Assembly (NCBI GenBank): GCA_017255395.1
Contig: JAFKDC010000001.1
Span: 62,001-126,000 of the forward strand
Length of the DNA stretch: 64,000 nucleotides
Direction of reading: 5' to 3'
Source of the DNA: Enemella evansiae
GTDB lineage: Bacteria > Pseudomonadota > Alphaproteobacteria > Rhodobacterales > Rhodobacteraceae
Shown: positions 56,756 through 64,000 of the stretch, piece after piece
Position numbering within the stretch: position 1 is the first letter of the stretch
Layout of the letters: each line of letters begins with the position of its first letter
Notes under the pieces: generated by a model
What the model was told of the DNA's origin: nothing
Databases searched by the model: none
What the model saw: only the letters and a program-made list of their open reading frames with translations
Translations under genes and position numbers: made by a program

Positions 56756-58827
56756 GCGGCCACCACGCCGACAAGTGCGGGCCGCGCCTCCAGCCCGACC
56801 TCTTCGAAGGACATGACCGGGTTCGTCAGGCCCCTGGCGGTCATCACGGTCCGCAAAAAGCGCCGGCGCCGGGCAGAGGTGATCAGGGCGGCGGAAACAC
56901 CACGGTCCGCCGCCTCGGCGATCGTCGTGGCCAGCCCGCTGCACAGCGCCTCGAACCGGTCCGGCGGCAGGGCCACGTCCAGCGCGCCATGGCTGCCTTC
57001 GATCTGGTAGGACAGGAAGGTTTCCTCCCATTCCGGCGCAAGCTGGATCAGCGGGATGGTCCCGTCCTCGCGTCGCAGATTGGCCACCAACTGGAATCCC
57101 AGCCTTTGCCGAACATGTTCGCAGATCGGCTCCGGCTGGCTTTGCTGGCCGCGCATCTCGGCGATGGTTTCAAGGATCAGCGGCAGGTTCCGGATCGAAA
57201 CCTGTTCGTCCAGCAAAAGCCTCAGGACCTGAAGCAGCGTATCCATCTGCACCTTTTCCGGGATCAGTTCGTCCAGCAGCTTGCGGTTCGCTTCGGCGCG
57301 ATTCTGGTTGGTCAGCGAGACCATTTCGTCCAGCAGGCGCCGCAGCGCCTTCAGGGTCAGCAGGCGGCCAAAGTTGCGGCGGATGATCTCCAGCAGATGG
57401 GTGGCCAGAACCTCGGTCGGGGTGACGATGGTCGCGCCGGTGATCGCGGCCTTTTCCTGATCCTCGGGGCGGATCCAGCGCGCCGGGGCGCCGTAGACGG
57501 GTTCGGTCACATCCTTGCCGCCCGGCAGCGACGTGGAGGCCTCCGGCAAGAGCGCCAGAACCGAATCCGGGTTCAGGAGGCCGCGCGCCATTTCGACCCC
57601 GTGTATGCGGATGACATAGGTCCCGGTCGGCAGGGCGGGCGCGTCGGTCAGACGGATTTCGGGCAGGATCAGCCCGAAGTGCGAGGCGATATGTGTGCGC
57701 ATGTTGGCAATCCGCACGTCGAGACCCGTGCCCGGATCCAGCGCCATGTTCACCAGGTCCGGGGCGAACTCGACATGGATGTCGTCGAGGTCGAGGACAT
57801 CGCCCATGACCTGCCCGGCGGGGGCCAGCGGCTCTTCCTCTGCATCGTCGTGCCGCGGCGCCTCTGGCTTGCGCGTCGCCATGCGCCAGGCAAGGAACCC
57901 CAGCACCGCCGCACCGGCCATGAAGGGCAGGAAGGGTAGCCCGGGCACCAGCGCGAAAAGCGCCATGAGTACCCCGACGGCCAGCAGGGCGGAAGGGTGC
58001 TTGCCAAGCTGCGACACCACCGCCACGTCGGTTGCGCCGGTGGCACCGCCGCGCGCCAGAAGAAGACCGGCAGCGATGGAAATGATCACTGCGGGGATCT
58101 GTGACACCAGCCCGTCACCAACGGTCAGGATGGCGTAGGTTTCCAGCGCGCTGGACAGCGGCATGCCGTGAACGACCGACCCCATGATGACGCCCATCAC
58201 GAGGTTCAGCGCCGTGATCAGCAGGCCCGCGACCGCGTCGCCCTTCACGAATTTCGAAGCGCCGTCGAGCGAGCCGAAGAAGGTTGTCTCCTGTTGTTCG
58301 GTCTCGCGGCGGCGCTTGGCCTCGGCGTGATCGATGGCGCCGGCGGACATATCTGCGTCGATGGCAAGCTGCTTGCCGGGCATCCCGTCCAGCGCGAAGC
58401 GGGCCGAGACCTCGGCCATCCGGGCCGATCCCTTGGTGATCACGGCGAAATTCACGATCATCAGAACGCCGAAGACCACGAGACCCAGGAAAACGCTGCC
58501 GCCCATGACGAAGTTGGCAAAGCCCTGAATAACCTCCCCTGCGGCATGCGTTCCGGTATGCCCCTCGCCGATGATCAGCTTCGTCGAACTGACGTTCAGC
58601 GACAGGCGGAGCATCAGGGAGGTCAGGAGAATTGTCGGAAAAGCCGAGAAATCCAGAGGCCGCTCGATGAACAGCGTGACCGTGAAGATCAGGATCGCCA
58701 GTCCGAAGGACGCGGCAAGGCCCACGTCCAGCACCCAGGACGGCATGGGCAGGATCATCATGACGATCACCGCCATGAGGGCCAGCGCCATGAGGATCGT
58801 CGGCTTGAAAAGCGTGTTGGCCTGCAT
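56752..58827 (-). CDS. flhA: Flagellar export gate protein FlhA
   Basis: 691 residues: about eight N-terminal TM helices and a large cytoplasmic domain. The FHIPEP region includes LLTSLMLRLSLNVSSTKLI, and the cytoplasmic loop holds SARFALDGMPGKQLAIDAD. First of the flhA-fliR-flhB-fliJ-like run; 139 bp follow the upstream TPR-like gene. Confidence 0.97.
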   Translation of the reverse strand: MQANTLFKPTILMALALMAVIVMMILPMPSWVLDVGLAASFGLAILIFTVTLFIERPLDFSAFPTILLTSLMLRLSLNVSSTKLIIGEGHTGTHAAGEVIQGFANFVMGGSVFLGLVVFGVLMIVNFAVITKGSARMAEVSARFALDGMPGKQLAIDADMSAGAIDHAEAKRRRETEQQETTFFGSLDGASKFVKGDAVAGLLITALNLVMGVIMGSVVHGMPLSSALETYAILTVGDGLVSQIPAVIISIAAGLLLARGGATGATDVAVVSQLGKHPSALLAVGVLMALFALVPGLPFLPFMAGAAVLGFLAWRMATRKPEAPRHDDAEEEPLAPAGQVMGDVLDLDDIHVEFAPDLVNMALDPGTGLDVRIANMRTHIASHFGLILPEIRLTDAPALPTGTYVIRIHGVEMARGLLNPDSVLALLPEASTSLPGGKDVTEPVYGAPARWIRPEDQEKAAITGATIVTPTEVLATHLLEIIRRNFGRLLTLKALRRLLDEMVSLTNQNRAEANRKLLDELIPEKVQMDTLLQVLRLLLDEQVSIRNLPLILETIAEMRGQQSQPEPICEHVRQRLGFQLVANLRREDGTIPLIQLAPEWEETFLSYQIEGSHGALDVALPPDRFEALCSGLATTIAEAADRGVSAALITSARRRRFLRTVMTARGLTNPVMSFEEVGLEARPALVGVVAA

Positions 58828-58966
58828 CGCTACCGCCCGTCCCCGCCGGGATTGGCCGGGGCGATGCTTTGATCCCTACGCCGGTAATAAGCCTGCGGAC
58901 CCCTGATGTCGTTTCTTGCCATTTCTTGGCCTCTGGTACAGGTTCTGTGCCCCGTGTGTGGGTGGG

Positions 58967-61261
58967 TTATCCTTCGTTTCCGGTGAGTTTCGTCGCCTCC
59001 AGCAGGGCGCGGATCTTTTCCCTAGTATCGACGCTGGCCTGGGACAGCCCTTCCGCGGCAGCAAGGCTGGGGTTCGCGACATCGATGTCGTCGGGCGGGG
59101 ACCGGATCAGCGCCGCGGCCTGTGCCAGGGCGTCCCCCGACCCGTCGGCGACAGATCCCCAGTCGCCTGAAAGCCAGGCTGCCTGACGGGCAAGGGCTTC
59201 TTCTCCCAGTTCGGAATACATGCTGCCCGCCAGTTCGTAATCGCCCATCTGATCACGCAACTCGGCCCGAAGCCGCGTCATCTCTTCGCCGGTCTGCCCG
59301 ATCAGAATGATTTCGGCTTCTTCGTGCCGCCCGAGATCCAGCAAAGCCCGGGCCCGAAGGATGGCCGCCTCGGGGCTGACCGCGCTGGCGGACGGGATCA
59401 TGGCCAGCTGGTTGAGAGCCGCATCCGGCAGGCCGGTTGCCAGGAACCGCTGCGCGATGGCCAGCACGGTCTGATCGCGCGCCGGGCGGAAACCCGTCTG
59501 AAGATCCCGCATCGCCAGTTTCAGAAAGGTCAGGTCATCCGCCCGCTCGACGACAGCCTCCACCGCCATATTGCGCATGGCACCCATGACATCCTCCGGA
59601 ACATAGGTCTGGTCGGCATCTGAGATACGGTCATGCGCAGCCTGAAAGGCATCGTTCAGCAAAAGAGCGGTGACAGAAGCTTTCCAGAATTCCGGCCCCT
59701 GCTCGCTGTTGCGGAACTCGACCGAGAAAGCATCCGCAAGTTCCACGAGGTACCCGGGCACGGGCTTGCCTGCGGTACGCGCCAGTTCGATTGAGGCAAG
59801 GATGGCCTCTGGCGATTCCGGCCCTCCCTCGGTGGCGAGGCCCCGCAGAGATTTCTCTGCGGCGCCGAGATCGCCCTGATGCAGGTTCAGTTGTGCCCGG
59901 CCAAGCGCGATGCTGTCGGTCTCTATGCCCTTGGACCGTTGCAACCGGTTCAGGACGTCGCGCGCCGCGCCGGGATAGCCTGCACCCGACAGTCGATTGG
60001 CCAGTACCGGCCCCAGATGTTCGCGCAGGTGAATGGGCAGGCTCTCATATCCCCGCAGGACAGCGGCCGTATCGACGAGATGGCTGCCGGGTTCCTCTGG
60101 TAAGGCAATGACGGACCAAAGCGCCGCGTCGCCCGGGCAATTCGTCTGCCCGCCGAATAATCCCGTGGGATCGGGCCTCTGATCCATCAGGTAGGACAGC
60201 GCCTTCAAGACCCCGAACCCGTCGGCTTTGGACAGGTTCATTGTCGCGCGCGCCTCTGCGCCGAAACCAAAGTACAGCAGGGTCTTGGCGTATGACACAA
60301 GTGCCGCTTCGTCGATCCGGTCGAATTCCCCGAAGACCGATCCCCGTCGTTGCGCCAGAACGGCGTTGATGCCCGTTCCCGGATCGACCCATTGAGCAAC
60401 CCGGAGGGACTCGTCGGAAACGCAATGCAAGCCGCCCACCTGAATTCGTCGCCTGCCCGCTGCGGTATGATCCACGTCGGACAGGCCCGCGGCCAACTGT
60501 TGCACGATATCCCCATCCGGGCTGGCATCGGGAGTGCTTTTGGCGTCGAGACCAGCAGGTTGGTTGGCTGCCGACACCGGGAAATGCCGCTTCGGCGCAA
60601 CCGCCGCGGTCAGAATGCCCTCGGTTGCGGCGGCTGCGAGGTCGGCGGCAATCTGGTCGCCGATTGCCACCGCGTCGGATATGTCCCGAGCCACTTCGTC
60701 GGTCGCGGCCGCGTCTCTGTGGGAGATCGGTGGCTTGCCCGTCGGCAGGCGCGGCAGCAAGGGATCAGCGGTTCGGGCGGGGCCGATGCCGGGAATGCCA
60801 TCGACCCGGACCCGCGAAAGATCGCCTGCCAGCGTTACATCCGCCGCAACGGCCCGCCGAGGCGCCCCGGCGGCAGGTTTGACCGCGACTTCCTCCGCCG
60901 GATCCTTTGCGCGAATATCCAGAACCAGCATCCTGTCCCGCAGGACAAATGCGTCGACATCACAGGCACAGGCAAGCAATAGGCTCACGCTGCTGCCGTC
61001 CTCTGCCGGGGCGATGCTTGCAAGCCGGTCGCGATCGATCCGGTCGAAGACACGAGACATGTCAAATCGCAGCCCAGCGACCTCAAAATCGAGCCTGACC
61101 CCCCGCTCTTCCTGCGTCCGATCCAGCGTCCAGCCGAGGCCCGGCGGGACATCGAAGACAAGCCGGGTGAACGCGCCATGTTCGCCACTTCGGACAGAAA
61201 CCGTTTGGGCAAGCAGGTGACCCGGCAGTAGCCACGCCAGTATGACCAGCACGAGCCGCAT
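58967..61261 (-). CDS. Large exported protein of the flagellar locus, AMIN-like plus helical repeats
   Basis: 764 residues with a signal peptide (to about LLAQ). The first ~110 mature residues (RSGEHGAFTRLVFDVPPG, then a beta-rich region ending MLVLDIRA) resemble an AMIN-type domain; a Pro/Ala-rich linker follows, then about 450 residues of helical, TPR-like repeats (for example AILRARALLDLGRHEEAEII). It overlaps the motA stop by one base (TGATG). The function is unknown; a MotC-like or periplasmic stator-support role is a guess. Confidence 0.7.
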   Translation of the reverse strand: MRLVLVILAWLLPGHLLAQTVSVRSGEHGAFTRLVFDVPPGLGWTLDRTQEERGVRLDFEVAGLRFDMSRVFDRIDRDRLASIAPAEDGSSVSLLLACACDVDAFVLRDRMLVLDIRAKDPAEEVAVKPAAGAPRRAVAADVTLAGDLSRVRVDGIPGIGPARTADPLLPRLPTGKPPISHRDAAATDEVARDISDAVAIGDQIAADLAAAATEGILTAAVAPKRHFPVSAANQPAGLDAKSTPDASPDGDIVQQLAAGLSDVDHTAAGRRRIQVGGLHCVSDESLRVAQWVDPGTGINAVLAQRRGSVFGEFDRIDEAALVSYAKTLLYFGFGAEARATMNLSKADGFGVLKALSYLMDQRPDPTGLFGGQTNCPGDAALWSVIALPEEPGSHLVDTAAVLRGYESLPIHLREHLGPVLANRLSGAGYPGAARDVLNRLQRSKGIETDSIALGRAQLNLHQGDLGAAEKSLRGLATEGGPESPEAILASIELARTAGKPVPGYLVELADAFSVEFRNSEQGPEFWKASVTALLLNDAFQAAHDRISDADQTYVPEDVMGAMRNMAVEAVVERADDLTFLKLAMRDLQTGFRPARDQTVLAIAQRFLATGLPDAALNQLAMIPSASAVSPEAAILRARALLDLGRHEEAEIILIGQTGEEMTRLRAELRDQMGDYELAGSMYSELGEEALARQAAWLSGDWGSVADGSGDALAQAAALIRSPPDDIDVANPSLAAAEGLSQASVDTREKIRALLEATKLTGNEG

Positions 61262-62130
61262 CACGCAGCCTCCTGCTTGACCGATTTCAACGCCTCCTCA
61301 AGATCCTCGAAGCTTGGCCGGAAATGGTTTGGCGTATTCTGGCGCCCGACCTCGATACAGATATTGGTGGCGTGATTGTGAAGATTGGCAATCAGGACCT
61401 CGCGGATCAGGTGGTAGAAGTGCATATCCTCTTCGGCGACTGCCTTCACCTTCGACGCGAAGGGGCCGACGAACCCATAGGCCAGGAAAACGCCGAGGAA
61501 AGTGCCCACGAGCGCACCACCGATCATTTTTCCCAGCACCTCCGGCGGCTGGTCGATCGAGGCCATCGTCTTGATCACACCCAGAACGGCCGCGACGATG
61601 CCCAGCGCCGGCAGCGCGTCCGCCATGGCCTGCAACGCGTGGGCGCTGTGACCGCCGTGGTGAGACATGGCGTCGAGCCGCTTATCCAGCACCTCTTCGA
61701 CCTGGTGCGGATCGTCGTAGTTCATCGAGACTGAGCGCATGGTATCGCAGATCAGCTCCATCGCGTATTTGTCACCGGTGATCTTGGGGTACTTCCCGAA
61801 GATGCTGGATTCCGCCGGAGTCTCGATATGCTCTTCGATGGCCACCGGGTTTTGACGGGCCAGACGGATCAGTTCGAACAGCAGGCACAGCAGATCCCGG
61901 TAGTCGTCAGGCTTCCACTTGGCCCCCTTGAAGACCTTGCCGATGTCCTTCAGCGCGTGTTTGACCGTGCCGCCATCGTTGCTGATCAGGAAGGCGCCGG
62001 CGGCGGCGCCCCCGATCATCATGAATTCGAAGGGCAGCGCCTTGATGATAATCCCGAGCTTTCCGCCCGCTGCCATGTACCCGCCAAAGACCATGGCGAA
62101 GATCACGACGATACCGATGATTCCGAGCAT
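61261..62130 (-). CDS. motA: Flagellar stator protein MotA
   Basis: 289-residue proton-channel subunit with four TM helices. Family stretches: GIIGIVVIFAMVFGGYMAAGG, DALPALGIVAAVLGVIKTM and GTFLGVFLAYGFVGPFA. AGGAG precedes the ATG by seven bases. MotB is not in the window. Confidence 0.96.
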   Translation of the reverse strand: MLGIIGIVVIFAMVFGGYMAAGGKLGIIIKALPFEFMMIGGAAAGAFLISNDGGTVKHALKDIGKVFKGAKWKPDDYRDLLCLLFELIRLARQNPVAIEEHIETPAESSIFGKYPKITGDKYAMELICDTMRSVSMNYDDPHQVEEVLDKRLDAMSHHGGHSAHALQAMADALPALGIVAAVLGVIKTMASIDQPPEVLGKMIGGALVGTFLGVFLAYGFVGPFASKVKAVAEEDMHFYHLIREVLIANLHNHATNICIEVGRQNTPNHFRPSFEDLEEALKSVKQEAA

Positions 62131-62198
62131 TCACGGTCTCCTGAACTGACCCTGCCCGACACTCGCAGGCAGTCGTTAAGAAAGCCTCTGCGGCTGCG

Positions 62199-63305
62199 TC
62201 ACATCACGACAAAATCGGCGTGCAGCGCGCCTGCGGCCTTGATGCTTTTTAGGATGTCGATCATGTCGCGCGGGCTGACGCCCAGCGCGTTCAGGCCCGC
62301 GATCACCTCGGAGAGATTCGTGCCGGTCGGAACCTCGGCAAGGCCGATACCCGGCTCTTCCTCTATGGCGGCGCCGGTGCGCGGCACGACAACCGTCTGC
62401 CCGTCGGAGAAGGGATTCGGCTGGATCGCAAGGGGCGCCTCCTCGATCCGCAGGGTCAGGTTGCCCTGCGACACGGCCACCCGCGATATGCGCACGTCAG
62501 AGCCCATCACGATGGTCCCCGACCGCTGGTCGACAACGACCCGCGCCCGGCGCTGCGGTTCTATCGCAAGGTTCTCGATGGCAACGACCGCCCGCGCGGG
62601 GGAAGTCGCCCCGGTCTGCGACAGGTTCACAGAGACGGTTCCCGCATCCAGCATGGTCGCGGCACGGCGGCCGACCCTGCGGTTGATCACGTCCTCGATC
62701 CGCGCGGCGGTGGTGAAATCCGGCTCTCTAAGGGCCAGCCGCAGGGTTGAGAGCGCGGTAAAATCGAAATCCACCTCCCGTTCCACCCGCGCGCCCGAGG
62801 GAATGACCCCGGCGGTCGGCACACCCTGGACGACGCGGGCCGCGTCACCTTCGGCTTCGACCCCGCCGGCGATCACCGTGCCCTGTGCCACGGCATAGAT
62901 CTGCCCGTCCGCGGCATTGAGGGGCGTCATGATCAGGGTGCCACCCAACAGGCTGCTGGCATCCCCGATGGCCGAAACCGTGATGTCGATCTGGCTGCCG
63001 ACCCGTGCGAAGGCAGGCAGGCGCCCGGTCACGATGACCGCCGCCACGTTTCGGGGCCGAAACTGCTCTCCGGTGACGTTCACGCCCAGCCGTTCGAGGA
63101 TGTTGGACATGATTTCCTCGGTGAAAGGCGCGTTGCGCAGCCCGTCCCCAGATCCGTTGAGGCCAACCACCAGGCCATAGCCCACAAGGTCGTTCGCGCG
63201 CACCCCGTCGACCTCGACAAGGTCCTTGATGCGGACCGACTGGGCATGGGCGGCGGATGTCAGGGCAAGCGTCAGGGCGATCAATGCGGCGATCAGGGGG
63301 CGCAT
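62199..63305 (-). CDS. flgI: Flagellar P-ring protein FlgI
   Basis: 368 residues with a signal peptide (to TSAAHA). Family blocks: RIKDLVEVDGVRANDLVGYGLVVGL, TGRLPAFARVGSQIDITVSA and GGTLIMTPLNAADGQIYAVAQG. Its ATG overlaps the flgL stop by one base. Confidence 0.97.
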   Translation of the reverse strand: MRPLIAALIALTLALTSAAHAQSVRIKDLVEVDGVRANDLVGYGLVVGLNGSGDGLRNAPFTEEIMSNILERLGVNVTGEQFRPRNVAAVIVTGRLPAFARVGSQIDITVSAIGDASSLLGGTLIMTPLNAADGQIYAVAQGTVIAGGVEAEGDAARVVQGVPTAGVIPSGARVEREVDFDFTALSTLRLALREPDFTTAARIEDVINRRVGRRAATMLDAGTVSVNLSQTGATSPARAVVAIENLAIEPQRRARVVVDQRSGTIVMGSDVRISRVAVSQGNLTLRIEEAPLAIQPNPFSDGQTVVVPRTGAAIEEEPGIGLAEVPTGTNLSEVIAGLNALGVSPRDMIDILKSIKAAGALHADFVVM

Positions 63306-64000
63306 CAGAGGAACTCCGCGAGCGAGAGACGTTGGGACCGCGCGGTGATGGCGTAGAGGCTTTCCAGTTGCGACTGGATGTTTTCATAGCGCGCGGCAGT
63401 TTCGTATTGATCCGCCCCGACAAGATCGAGGCGCGCGGTGCTGGTCGCACTGCGCTCGGCAGCGATGCGGGTCGTCGTCTCTTCCAGCCGGGCCTCGAGC
63501 GAGCCCAGCCCGGCGCGCATCTCGACCACGTCCGACTGGGCCGACAGAAGCTCGCGGCCCGCGCTGCTCAGCATTTCGACCTGAAGCGCCGGGTCGAAGG
63601 CCAGCGTGCCATCCGTCGACAGCGCGGCCTTCAGCATCGGTTTCAATACGGCCCGGAACGCTTCGTCGGTGGCGCGGATGTCGACGGTTGCGAATTCCGT
63701 CTCGCTCAACCGCAGCGGCGCAAGGCCCGTGTCCGAACCCTGGTACGTCGTAACCTCGAAGCCACCCCCTGCGCCGAAGAAGCTGTCCAGCGCCGCATCG
63801 ACCGACGCCATGTCTGTCGCCCCCGTAAGGGCCGCCCGGACATCGGCGAGAAGCGTGTCGACGTCGGGCATGGGCGCGGTGTCCGTCGCCGTGCCAGAGA
63901 ACAGGAAGCGGCCCGCCACGTTGCGGTTCAGGGCGTTGAGCATCTGGTTCAGCGCCGTCGCCGCGTCCTCTGACAGGGTGTTCACAAGCGCGTCGTTCGG
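63305..64000 (-). CDS. flgL: Hook-filament junction protein FlgL, C-terminal part
   Basis: The frame is open through base 64000, giving about 231 C-terminal residues; the start lies beyond the window. Typical content: the central ALNRNVAGRFLFSGTATDTAP and C-terminal QYETAARYENIQSQLESLY, ending SLAEFL. Confidence 0.88.
   Translation of the reverse strand, partial: PNDALVNTLSEDAATALNQMLNALNRNVAGRFLFSGTATDTAPMPDVDTLLADVRAALTGATDMASVDAALDSFFGAGGGFEVTTYQGSDTGLAPLRLSETEFATVDIRATDEAFRAVLKPMLKAALSTDGTLAFDPALQVEMLSSAGRELLSAQSDVVEMRAGLGSLEARLEETTTRIAAERSATSTARLDLVGADQYETAARYENIQSQLESLYAITARSQRLSLAEFL

Overview
The window looks like chromosomal DNA of a marine-type alphaproteobacterium of the Rhodobacteraceae (Roseobacter group). 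Reasons: high G+C throughout, a dnaA-dnaN-recF-gyrB group next to rpsT, an adjoining mutM/ubiE-ubiB pair, flaF/flbT flagellin control genes, CtrA-like half-sites at several flagellar promoters, and a short GC-rich hairpin plus T-tract element between dnaN and recF of a kind I recall as common in this family. The genus cannot be fixed from sequence reading alone.

Layout. (1) 1-9957: a purine-salvage/catabolism block. Malate synthase G (cut by the window edge), guanine deaminase, an NCS2-type purine permease and xdhA-xdhB-xdhC lie on the minus strand. A divergent LysR-type regulator sits across a perfect inverted repeat. Guanine would be imported, deaminated to xanthine and oxidised to urate; glyoxylate from later steps could feed malate synthase. 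(2) 9967-16851: housekeeping and envelope genes: an inositol-monophosphatase-family enzyme, a lysophospholipase/ABC-exporter trio (tesA-like plus ATPase and FtsX-like permease), a two-TM small protein, and a geranylgeranyl-reductase-family flavoprotein coupled to an L,D-transpeptidase. (3) 17121-22015: flagellar block A (motE-like, a coiled-coil protein, fliL; then fliF, fliH-like, fliN, fliP). (4) 22016-28441: an accessory island with an unusually long HxlR-family regulator, a divergent, tightly coupled operon of VOC, two GST-like proteins, DUF1428, an alpha/beta-hydrolase, a PhnB-like VOC protein and a truncated last gene, then two IS3-family remnants fused head to tail. Imperfect 26-bp inverted repeats lie at both edges. 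(5) 28442-40005: replication and core genes: gyrB, recF, dnaN, dnaA, rpsT, an enoyl-CoA hydratase, mutM, ubiE, ubiB and a 60-aa exported protein. (6) 40191-64000: flagellar block B: flgD-fliK; a rod-binding gene, an flgN-like gene, flagellin, flaF, flbT, a DUF1217 gene; fliI; flgB-flgC-fliE-fliQ-flgF-flgG-flgA-flgH and a second fliL-family gene; then flgL-flgI-motA-(TPR-like protein)-flhA-fliR-flhB-fliJ-like.

How it fits together. Blocks A and B together supply most of a flagellar export gate, basal body, rod, rings, stator half (MotA) and filament, but fliG, fliM, motB, flgE and flgK are not in the window. The two blocks are separated by the accessory island and the replication genes, so the flagellar locus has either been split or assembled in two places. 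The accessory operon is the best candidate for something undescribed: its gene content suggests detoxification of an electrophilic or hydrophobic compound, sensed by the HxlR protein, but no substrate can be assigned from sequence. No tRNA, rRNA or CRISPR array was recognised.
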